The notes below the pieces were generated by a model, which saw only the letters and a program-made list of their open reading frames with translations, did not search any database and had not been told where the DNA came from. The position numbers were made by a program, and so were the translations under genes. Shown piece after piece: positions 1 to 6,336 of a stretch of DNA of 9,391 bases. Source of the stretch: a bacterium (GTDB lineage: Bacteria; Bacillota_A; Clostridia; Lachnospirales; Lachnospiraceae); contig SFQZ01000093.1 of NCBI GenBank assembly GCA_004562915.1, positions 1-9,391 on the forward strand, written 5' to 3'. Position 1 is the stretch's first letter. Each line of letters starts with the position of its first letter.

Positions 1-3
1 TTT

Positions 4-9
4 CCTCCT
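4..9 (-). promoter_or_regulatory. Shine-Dalgarno site of a leftward gene starting outside the window
   Basis: Read on the minus strand, the first bases of the window give AGGAGG followed by AAA and then the window edge. A start codon would fall within a few bases beyond position 1. This is seen directly. That a divergent gene begins there is inference; its product cannot be known from this window. Confidence 0.55.
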
Positions 10-34
10 GTTCGTTATAAGTCGCACGGAGGAT

Positions 35-43
35 ATTTTACCA
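35..43 (-). promoter_or_regulatory. Candidate extended -10 promoter element for the leftward gene
   Basis: The minus strand reads TGGTAAAAT here, which fits the extended -10 form TGn-TATAAT with one mismatch in the hexamer. No good -35 hexamer lies about 17 bases upstream, which extended -10 promoters tolerate. The predicted transcript would start near position 28 and give a leader of about 25-30 bases before the Shine-Dalgarno site at 4-9. This is a pattern match only. Confidence 0.35.
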
Positions 44-69
44 CATCTGGGACATTTTCATATGTGGTA
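39..69. promoter_or_regulatory. Operator-like inverted repeat in the divergent intergenic region
   Basis: TACCACAT at 39-46 and ATGTGGTA at 62-69 are perfect 8-base inverted arms with 15 bases between them, so the arm centres are about 23 bp apart, roughly two helical turns. The repeat overlaps the candidate minus-strand -10 element at 35-43 and has no T-run on either side, which fits a repressor site better than a terminator. The same area holds an imperfect direct repeat, GACATTTTCAT at 51-61 and GACATTATCAT at 76-86. The protein that would bind is unknown. Confidence 0.35.
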
Positions 70-126
70 TACTGAGACATTATCATAAATGGCTTATATT
101 TGTAATGACGATAGGAACAGAATCTC

Positions 127-155
127 TTGATTTTTCGCAGTAATATTGATATACT
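127..155 (+). promoter_or_regulatory. Sigma-A-like promoter of the methyltransferase gene
   Basis: TTGATT at 127-132 and TATACT at 150-155 are separated by exactly 17 bases, matching the TTGACA/TATAAT consensus at 4 of 6 and 5 of 6 positions. Transcription would begin near 162, giving a leader of about 60 bases before the TTG start at 222. Confidence 0.6.
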
Positions 156-206
156 ATGGTTGATATTTTTTGCGGCTTCGGAAGGCTGCAGTTGGCGTGA
201 GTAAAT

Positions 207-214
207 AAAGGAGG
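207..214 (+). promoter_or_regulatory. Ribosome binding site that fixes a TTG start
   Basis: AAAGGAGG lies here with seven bases between it and the TTG codon at 222-224. No ATG or GTG start in the same frame has a comparable site, so the strong Shine-Dalgarno match is what supports initiation at TTG. Confidence 0.75.
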
Positions 215-221
215 ATTTTCG

Positions 222-812
222 TTGGACTCGATAGACTATTATAACCGGTATGCGGTGCCTTATTATGAAGAAACAGTTGATGTCAGTATGGAAGAGGTTA
301 TGAAACCGTTTGTAGAGCTTCTTCCGGAGAATGCTGAGGTGCTGGATCTGGGCTGCGGTTCCGGAAGAGATACCATTGCGCTGGGAGAAAAAGGATTTTA
401 TGTAACTCCTATGGATGGTTCTGAGGAGATGTGCAAGCTTGCTGAAGTGAATACGGATGAAGAAGTACTTCAGATGACATTTGAGGAGATGGATTTTGAT
501 GATGTCTTTGATGGTATTTGGGCATGTGCTTCTCTGGTCCATCTGACAGAAGATGAGATGGAAGAAATACTCGGGAAACTGGTACAGGCACTGAAAATGG
601 ATGGTATTCTCTATTTTTCGGTACATAAGGGAGACAGGGACGGAATATATAATGGCCGCTACTTCCGGGATTATACGAGAAAAGAACTGTATGGATTAAT
701 GGAGAAGTTTTCAGAACTGGAATTGATAGATATCTGGACTACACAGGATGTACGGCCGGGCAAGACAGACAAGATGTGGCTGAATGTCCTGGCAAGAAAA
801 GTAGAGAGATGA
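222..812 (+). CDS. Class I SAM-dependent methyltransferase, substrate unknown
   Basis: This 196-residue protein has the Rossmann-type methyltransferase core. Motif I is VLDLGCGSG (residues 40-48), which forms the SAM-binding loop. Asp65 in PMDGSEEM follows at the position that usually contacts the SAM ribose. FDGIWACASLVHL (about 96-108) is the motif IV region, and a strand at about 128-135 begins after MDG. The second half holds GRYFRDYT (145-152) and DVRPGKTDKMWLNVL (176-190), the tail typical of one subgroup of small cytoplasmic methyltransferases (TehB/Methyltransf_25-like). There is no signal peptide or membrane segment. The gene uses a TTG start supported by a strong ribosome binding site, has its own promoter at 127-155 and its own terminator at 815-840, and so appears to be a single-gene transcript. 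The fold is certain. The methyl acceptor (small molecule, RNA or protein) cannot be told from the sequence or neighbours. Confidence 0.88.
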   Translation: MDSIDYYNRYAVPYYEETVDVSMEEVMKPFVELLPENAEVLDLGCGSGRDTIALGEKGFYVTPMDGSEEMCKLAEVNTDEEVLQMTFEEMDFDDVFDGIWACASLVHLTEDEMEEILGKLVQALKMDGILYFSVHKGDRDGIYNGRYFRDYTRKELYGLMEKFSELELIDIWTTQDVRPGKTDKMWLNVLARKVER

Positions 813-814
813 TG

Positions 815-840
815 AGGCTGCCGCAATGCGGCAGCCTTTT
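815..840 (+). terminator. Intrinsic terminator after the methyltransferase gene
   Basis: AGGCTGCCGC at 815-824 pairs perfectly with GCGGCAGCCT at 828-837 around a three-base loop, and TTTT runs at 837-840. The GC-rich stem and short T-run begin two bases after the stop codon. It insulates dnaE from the upstream transcript. Confidence 0.85.
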
Positions 841-845
841 GAAAT

Positions 846-851
846 TATAAT
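846..851 (+). promoter_or_regulatory. dnaE: Possible -10 element for dnaE
   Basis: A perfect TATAAT lies between the upstream terminator and dnaE, about 30 bases before the ATG. Bases about 17 upstream fall inside the terminator stem and do not resemble TTGACA, so the assignment is weak. It is favoured mainly because dnaE needs a promoter after a strong terminator and this is the only -10-like hexamer available. Confidence 0.3.
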
Positions 852-881
852 TAAGAAAATCGGCAGAGAGGAAGTGAAACG

Positions 882-3800
882 ATGAATTTTACACATTTAC
901 ACGTGCATACAGAATATAGTCTTCTGGACGGTTCCAATAAAATAAAAGAATATGTTGCCCGGGTAAAAGAACTGGGTATGAGCAGCGCGGCGATCACAGA
1001 TCACGGCGTGATGTTTGGATGTATTGATTTTTATAAAGCAGCCAGGGAGGCAGGAATTAATCCGATCATGGGATGTGAAGTATATGTGGCTCCCGGTTCC
1101 CGTTTTGATAAAGAACAGCAGCATGGGGATGACAGATATCATCATCTGGTACTTCTTGCGGAAAATAATCAGGGCTACAGCAATCTGATGAAAATCGTAT
1201 CTGCCGGATTTGTGGAGGGTTATTATTATAAGCCTCGTGTGGATATGGAAGTGTTGGAGAAGTATCATAAGGGTATCATTGCTCTCAGTGCCTGTCTTGC
1301 AGGAGAGGTGGCCCGTAATCTTGCAAGAGGGTTTTATGAAGAAGGGAAAAAGGCTGCTCTTCGATATGAAAATATATTTGGTAAAGGTAATTTTTTCCTG
1401 GAACTTCAGGACCACGGAATCCCGGAGCAGCAGATGGTCAATCAGCAGCTGATGCGGATGAGCAGAGAAACCGGAATTGAACTGGTGTGCACCAATGATG
1501 TACATTACACATATGCGGAGGATGCCACATCTCATGATATTCTTCTTTGTATCCAGACACAGAAAAAGGTACTGGATGAAGACCGTATGCGGTATGAAGG
1601 TGGTCAGTATTATGTGAAATCACCGGAGGAGATGCTGAAGTTATTTCCCTATATACCGGAAGCTCTGGAAAATACAAAGAAAATCGCAGATCGCTGCCAT
1701 GTGGACATAGAATTCGGAGTAACAAAACTCCCAAGATATGATGTACCGGAAGGTTACACTTCGTGGGAGTATCTGAATAAACTTTGCTATGAAGGGCTGG
1801 AAAAAAAGTATCATCCGGTGACGGAAGAATTAAGAGAGCGGCTGAAATATGAGCTGGATACCATTCAGACCATGGGATATGTGGACTATTTCCTGATCGT
1901 GTGGGATTTTATCAAATATGCCCGGGATCATGATATTATAGTTGGTCCGGGACGTGGATCGGCAGCAGGAAGCCTGGTTTCCTATACGCTTGATATCACA
2001 CAGTTGGATCCGATCCGATATCAGCTCCTGTTTGAGCGTTTCCTCAATCCGGAGAGGGTATCCATGCCGGATATAGATGTGGACTTCTGTTTTGAACGGC
2101 GGCAGGAAGTGATCGATTATGTGGTGAGAAAATATGGGAAGGATCGGGTGGTGCAGATCGTAACCTTTGGTACGCTGGCCGCCCGGGGTGTAATCCGTGA
2201 TGTGGGACGTGTGCTGGATATGCCGTATGCCCAGGTGGATACCATTGCCAAGATGATTCCCAATGAACTGAATATTACCATTGATAAAGCGCTTAATATG
2301 AATCCGGAACTGAAAAAACAGTATGAGGAAGACCCACAGATCAAGTATCTGATCGATATGTCAAGAAGACTGGAAGGATTGCCCCGCCATACCTCCATGC
2401 ATGCGGCAGGAGTCGTTATCAGTCAGAAAGCCGTAGATGAATACGTGCCTCTTTCCCGGGCATCTGACGGATCGATCACTACCCAGTTTACGATGACGAC
2501 ACTGGAAGAACTGGGACTTTTAAAGATGGATTTTCTGGGGCTTCGAACTCTTACGGTGATTCAGAACGCTGTGAAACTGGCACAGAAAAGTACCGGAAAA
2601 GAGCTGGATATGGAGAAGATCGATTATAATGATCCTTCAGTTCTCGCCATGATAGGAAGCGGAAAATGCGAGGGCGTGTTCCAGCTGGAAAGTACAGGAA
2701 TGAAAAATTTCATGAAGGAGTTGAAACCCCAGAGCCTTGAGGATATCATCGCCGGGATTTCGCTTTATCGTCCCGGTCCCATGGATTTTATCCCTCAGTA
2801 TATAAAAGGGAAAAATCATCCGGATCAGATCACCTATGACTGTCCGCAGCTGGAACCGATTCTGGAACCCACGTACGGCTGTATTGTATATCAGGAGCAG
2901 GTAATGCAGATCGTTCGTGACCTTGCAGGTTATACATTGGGGCGAAGCGATCTTGTACGACGTGCCATGGCGAAAAAGAAAGCGGCAGTTATGGAAAAGG
3001 AGCGTCAGAATTTTGTATATGGCAATCCGGAAGAAGGGGTTCCCGGCTGTATTGCCAATGGAATTGATGAAAAAGTGGCAAATAAAATATATGATGATAT
3101 GACGGATTTTGCCAAATATGCGTTCAATAAGTCGCATGCGGCGGCTTATGCTGTGGTTTCTTATCAGACCGCATGGCTTAAATATTATTATCCTGTGGAG
3201 TTCATGGCGGCGCTTATGACGTCCTGCATAGAAAATCCATCCAAGGTGTCAGAATATATTCTGAACTGCCGACAAATGGGCATCAGGATACTGCCTCCGG
3301 ATATTAACCGCAGCGTGGGAAACTTTTCTGTAGAACCTGAAGGAATCCGCTATGGTCTGTCTGCAGTGAAAGGGATCGGAAAGCCTGTGATGGATGTAAT
3401 CGTGGAGGAGAGGAACCGGGGAGGTGAATTTACCTCGCTGAAGGATTTCTGCCAGAGACTGAGTGGAAAAGAAGTGAACAAACGAACCATAGAAAATTTC
3501 ATCAAGGCAGGAGCTTTTGACGGGCTGGGCGGTACAAGAAAGCAGTTCATGATGATCTACGTACAGATTCTGGATATGGTAAATCAGGAGAAAAAAACAT
3601 CCATGACAGGGCAGATGAGCCTCTTTGACATTATGGGTGAGGAAGAAAGAAAAAGTTTTGATATCAAACTTCCGGATGTGGGAGAATATACAAAAGAAAC
3701 AAAACTTGCTTTTGAAAAAGAAGTTCTGGGCGTGTATATCAGCGGGCATCCTTTGGAAGAATATGAGCAGAGCTGGAGAAAAAATATATCCGCAGTCACT

Positions 3801-4364
3801 TCTGATTTTTATCCGGATGAAGAAACCGGACAGCCCAAAGTGCCGGATGGATCCAAGCAGATTGTGGGAGGTATGATAACCGAAAAGACAATCAAATATA
3901 CTCGAAATAACAAAGTCATGGCATTTCTTACCCTTGAAGATCTGGTGGGAACCGTGGAAATCGTTGTGTTCCCCAGAGATTATGAGAATAATGTCCATAT
4001 GATGGAGGAAGACTCCAAAGTATTTATTCAGGGACGGGTGTCTGCGGAAGATGATAAGCCCAGCAAGCTGATCTGTGAAAAAATATCAGCTTTTGACGAT
4101 ATTCCCCGGGAACTCTGGATCCAGTTTTCGGGAAAAGAAGAATATGAAAAGAGAGTACACCATCTATATCAGCTTCTCAGTCAATCGGACGGCAGCGATC
4201 AGGTGATCGTATATCTGAGGAAGGAAAGGATGATGAAACGCCTTCCGGCAGCGCGAAATGTGCAGATTGATGACGGTCTCTTGGATATTTTGACTAAGGA
4301 ATATGGTTCTGAAAACGTGAAAGTTGTGGAAAAGAGTATTGAAAAACAGAGCCGTATGCATTAA
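882..4364 (+). CDS. dnaE: DNA polymerase III subunit alpha (DnaE)
   Basis: This C-family replicative polymerase of 1160 residues is the same length as E. coli DnaE and longer than the B. subtilis DnaE of about 1115. It synthesises DNA from primed template at the replication fork together with the sliding clamp; in Firmicutes a second polymerase, PolC, usually shares the work. The N-terminal PHP domain (about 1-225) starts with HLHVHTEYSLLDG and ends with NDVHY. The palm carries PGRGSAAGS (356-364), PDIDVDF (396-402) and the third catalytic Asp in KMDFLGL (Asp550). A helix-hairpin-helix lies near 825-850. The clamp-binding motif QMSLF is at 911-915. An OB fold spans about 992-1075, followed by a C-terminal domain. 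There is no internal DnaQ-type exonuclease insert, so it is DnaE and not PolC. The start follows GAGGAAGTG, a modest Shine-Dalgarno match. The next gene is pfkA, a pairing common in Clostridia. Confidence 0.97.
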   Translation: MNFTHLHVHTEYSLLDGSNKIKEYVARVKELGMSSAAITDHGVMFGCIDFYKAAREAGINPIMGCEVYVAPGSRFDKEQQHGDDRYHHLVLLAENNQGYSNLMKIVSAGFVEGYYYKPRVDMEVLEKYHKGIIALSACLAGEVARNLARGFYEEGKKAALRYENIFGKGNFFLELQDHGIPEQQMVNQQLMRMSRETGIELVCTNDVHYTYAEDATSHDILLCIQTQKKVLDEDRMRYEGGQYYVKSPEEMLKLFPYIPEALENTKKIADRCHVDIEFGVTKLPRYDVPEGYTSWEYLNKLCYEGLEKKYHPVTEELRERLKYELDTIQTMGYVDYFLIVWDFIKYARDHDIIVGPGRGSAAGSLVSYTLDITQLDPIRYQLLFERFLNPERVSMPDIDVDFCFERRQEVIDYVVRKYGKDRVVQIVTFGTLAARGVIRDVGRVLDMPYAQVDTIAKMIPNELNITIDKALNMNPELKKQYEEDPQIKYLIDMSRRLEGLPRHTSMHAAGVVISQKAVDEYVPLSRASDGSITTQFTMTTLEELGLLKMDFLGLRTLTVIQNAVKLAQKSTGKELDMEKIDYNDPSVLAMIGSGKCEGVFQLESTGMKNFMKELKPQSLEDIIAGISLYRPGPMDFIPQYIKGKNHPDQITYDCPQLEPILEPTYGCIVYQEQVMQIVRDLAGYTLGRSDLVRRAMAKKKAAVMEKERQNFVYGNPEEGVPGCIANGIDEKVANKIYDDMTDFAKYAFNKSHAAAYAVVSYQTAWLKYYYPVEFMAALMTSCIENPSKVSEYILNCRQMGIRILPPDINRSVGNFSVEPEGIRYGLSAVKGIGKPVMDVIVEERNRGGEFTSLKDFCQRLSGKEVNKRTIENFIKAGAFDGLGGTRKQFMMIYVQILDMVNQEKKTSMTGQMSLFDIMGEEERKSFDIKLPDVGEYTKETKLAFEKEVLGVYISGHPLEEYEQSWRKNISAVTSDFYPDEETGQPKVPDGSKQIVGGMITEKTIKYTRNNKVMAFLTLEDLVGTVEIVVFPRDYENNVHMMEEDSKVFIQGRVSAEDDKPSKLICEKISAFDDIPRELWIQFSGKEEYEKRVHHLYQLLSQSDGSDQVIVYLRKERMMKRLPAARNVQIDDGLLDILTKEYGSENVKVVEKSIEKQSRMH

Positions 4365-4367
4365 AAT
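4339..4367 (+). promoter_or_regulatory. pfkA: Candidate pfkA promoter overlapping the dnaE stop codon
   Basis: TTGAAA at 4339-4344 and TAAAAT at 4362-4367 are 17 bases apart, each matching the sigma-A consensus at five of six positions. The -10 hexamer includes the TAA stop codon of dnaE (4362-4364). Transcription would start near 4374, about 55 bases before the pfkA ATG. This would let a glycolytic gene be expressed far above a replication gene while the two stay adjacent. It is a pattern match without experimental support. Confidence 0.55.
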
Positions 4368-4374
4368 AAGTACA

Positions 4375-4394
4375 ATGATTGTTTGAAAAATCAT
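4375..4394 (+). other. Small hairpin at the predicted 5' end of pfkA mRNA
   Basis: ATGATT at 4375-4380 pairs with AATCAT at 4389-4394 around an eight-base loop. The stem is short and AT-rich, so it is a poor terminator even though ATTTTA follows. It sits within a few bases of the transcription start predicted from the promoter at 4339-4367, where a 5'-terminal stem could protect the mRNA. Confidence 0.25.
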
Positions 4395-4428
4395 ATTTTA
4401 GATAAATGAGATTAGTGGAGGTAGAGTT

Positions 4429-5415
4429 ATGGCTAATGAAATCAAGACCATCGGTGTATTGACAAGTGGTGGAGATGCACCTGGAATGAATGCAGCGATT
4501 CGTGCGGTTGTTCGTCGTGGATTGATTAAAGGAGTTAAGATGAAAGGTATCCTGAAGGGATATGACGGACTCCTGAATGAAGAGATCATCGACATGAGCG
4601 CGAGAGATGTGTCCGACACTATCGGACGTGGTGGTACGATTTTGTATACAGCCCGCTGTGCTGAGATGAGAACGGAAGAAGGACAGCAGCGTGCGGCAGA
4701 GATCTGCAGAAAGCACGGGATTGACGGCTTGGTTGTTATCGGAGGAGACGGTTCTTTTGCAGGTGCTCAGAAGCTGGCAAATCTGGGAATCAATACCGTA
4801 GGTGTTCCGGGAACCATCGACCTGGATATTGCCTGTACAGAGTATACCATCGGTTTCGATACGGCGGTCAATACGGCGATGGAAGCAATTGATAAGGTTC
4901 GCGATACTTCTACTTCTCATGAGCGTTGCAGTATTATTGAGGTTATGGGAAGAAATGCCGGATATATTGCATTGTGGTGCGGTATTGCCAACGGTGCCGA
5001 GGATATTCTTCTTCCGGAAAAATATGATTATGATGAACAGAAAATCATCAACAATATTATTGAGAACAGAAAACGCGGCAAAAAGCATCATATCGTTATC
5101 AACGCTGAGGGTATCGGACATTCCAGCAGCATGGCAAAACGTATTGAGGCTGCTACCGGTATTGAGACCCGTGCTACGATTCTGGGTCACATGCAGCGAG
5201 GCGGAAGCCCCACCTGTAAAGACCGTGTATATGCTTCCATTATGGGTGCTTATGCGGTGGATCTTTTGCTGGAAGGAAAGACCAAACGTGTTGTAGGATA
5301 TAAGAATGGAGAATATGTGGACTTTGATATCAATGAAGCTCTGGCTATGCATAAAGATATTCCGGAGTATCAGTATGAAGTTGCAAAATCTCTGTCTGCT
5401 AACTATAAAAAGTGA
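4429..5415 (+). CDS. pfkA: ATP-dependent 6-phosphofructokinase
   Basis: The enzyme phosphorylates fructose 6-phosphate to fructose 1,6-bisphosphate, the committed step of glycolysis in the cytoplasm. The 328 residues are close to the usual bacterial length of about 320. The N-terminal nucleotide loop is TSGGDAPGMNAAIR (12-25). GGDGS (105-109) and PGTID (127-131) carry Gly at the two positions that separate ATP-dependent enzymes from pyrophosphate-dependent ones, which have GGDD and PKTID. Asp131 is the expected catalytic base. Sugar-phosphate contacts are in MGRNAG (173-178) and HMQRGGSP (254-261). A basic stretch RKRGKKHH (214-221) matches the effector-site region. The unusual point is TIDLD: Leu132 replaces the Asn of the common TIDND. 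The start has GGAGG seven bases upstream. The gene lies 64 bases after dnaE with its own likely promoter and ends at a strong terminator. Confidence 0.96.
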   Translation: MANEIKTIGVLTSGGDAPGMNAAIRAVVRRGLIKGVKMKGILKGYDGLLNEEIIDMSARDVSDTIGRGGTILYTARCAEMRTEEGQQRAAEICRKHGIDGLVVIGGDGSFAGAQKLANLGINTVGVPGTIDLDIACTEYTIGFDTAVNTAMEAIDKVRDTSTSHERCSIIEVMGRNAGYIALWCGIANGAEDILLPEKYDYDEQKIINNIIENRKRGKKHHIVINAEGIGHSSSMAKRIEAATGIETRATILGHMQRGGSPTCKDRVYASIMGAYAVDLLLEGKTKRVVGYKNGEYVDFDINEALAMHKDIPEYQYEVAKSLSANYKK

Positions 5416-5440
5416 CATTTCGCCCGGAAAGGCATGGGAT

Positions 5441-5485
5441 AAAAGACAGCGGTGTGCCGGATTGCACGGTGTGCCGCTGTCTTTT
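5441..5485 (+). terminator. Intrinsic terminator after pfkA
   Basis: AAAAGACAGCGG at 5441-5452 is perfectly complementary to CCGCTGTCTTTT at 5474-5485. The helix can continue inward through G-T wobbles to CCG (5457-5459) and CGG (5467-5469). The A-run on one side and T-run on the other make it bidirectional in form. It ends only 32 bases before the next gene. Confidence 0.85.
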
Positions 5486-5517
5486 CGTAACCTTAGTTCA
5501 GATTAACAGGGGATATT

Positions 5518-6333
5518 ATGATAACAAGTACAAATAATGCACAAGTGAAGCAGATTATACAGCTTAGCCGCAAGTCCAGAGAACGCAAAAAACAGGATGT
5601 GTTTTTGGTGGAGGGTGTGAAAATGTTTCGTGAAGCTCCTCGTGAACGGCTTGTAAAAACGTATGTATCGGAGAACTTTGTCTCAGATGAAAGGCATAGG
5701 AAGCTGTTGGATGGAATAGACTATGAGATAGTGAAAGAATCGGTATTTTCTCAGATGAGTGATACGCTTACCCCTCAGGGAATTTTGACGCTTGTCAGGC
5801 AATATCACTATCGCCTGGAAGAAATGAATGGTTTGAGAGAGCCACCTTTGTATTTACTACTGGAAGATCTGCAGGATCCCGGCAATGTAGGGACAATTTT
5901 CCGCACAGCCGAAGGAGCCGGTGTGACAGGAATCATTATGACAAAAAACTGTGTGGATATTTACAATCCCAAAACGATCCGTTCTACGATGGGTTCTATA
6001 TACAGGGTTCCCTTTATCTGTGTAGATTCTGTAGAGGAGATATGGGAATGGTTTAGAAAAAATGAAGTGTCAACTTATGCAGCACATTTAAAAGGAGAAA
6101 AAGATTACGATCAGGAGAATTACCGGAAAGGAACAGCATTTCTCATAGGAAATGAGGGAAACGGACTTACGGAAGAGTTGTCGAAGAAGGCAGATTACTG
6201 GATCAGGATTCCGATGAAGGGTAAGCTGGAATCTCTGAATGCCGGTGTGGCATCAGCCATTCTTATGTATGAGGCAGCCAGACAGCGCAGAACTTCCTCA
6301 GGTACGGAGAATAAAGCAGAGAAAGGGGTATAA
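5518..6333 (+). CDS. TrmH/SpoU-family RNA 2'-O-ribose methyltransferase
   Basis: This 271-residue protein transfers a methyl group from SAM to a ribose 2'-OH of rRNA or tRNA. Residues 1-95 form the substrate-binding domain, opening with STNNAQVKQI and containing FLVEGVKMF (29-37), the pattern of the YsgA/RlmB-type proteins of Firmicutes. The SPOUT trefoil-knot domain has motif 1 DPGNVGTIFRTAEGAG (120-135) with the key Asn123 and Arg129, motif 2 IGNEGNGL (210-217), and motif 3 IPMKGKLESLNAGVASAI (231-248) with Asn241. The AGGGG-type ribosome binding site is modest, at 5508-5512. The stop codon is three bases before the next ATG, so the two genes are probably co-translated. No clear promoter lies between the pfkA terminator and this gene. 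The family is certain. The nucleotide modified (23S rRNA, 16S rRNA or tRNA) is not determinable, so no gene symbol is given. Confidence 0.92.
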   Translation: MITSTNNAQVKQIIQLSRKSRERKKQDVFLVEGVKMFREAPRERLVKTYVSENFVSDERHRKLLDGIDYEIVKESVFSQMSDTLTPQGILTLVRQYHYRLEEMNGLREPPLYLLLEDLQDPGNVGTIFRTAEGAGVTGIIMTKNCVDIYNPKTIRSTMGSIYRVPFICVDSVEEIWEWFRKNEVSTYAAHLKGEKDYDQENYRKGTAFLIGNEGNGLTEELSKKADYWIRIPMKGKLESLNAGVASAILMYEAARQRRTSSGTENKAEKGV

Positions 6334-6336
6334 TGA

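Noticed and set aside
15..626. Long minus-strand open frame of 203 codons overlapping the methyltransferase
   Set aside because: It lies antisense to a gene with clear motifs, its product is low-complexity and rich in His, Ile and Phe as expected of an antisense shadow, and it matches no family I know.
4401..4406. GATAAA as a -10 element for pfkA with TTGAAA at 4383-4388
   Set aside because: The spacer is only 12 bases, too short for a sigma-70-type promoter; the pair at 4339-4367 is far better.
4294..5418. Minus-strand open frame of 374 codons across pfkA
   Set aside because: It is antisense to a well-conserved pfkA; the Ser/Thr/Asn-rich translation shows no domain and is the mirror of pfkA codon usage.
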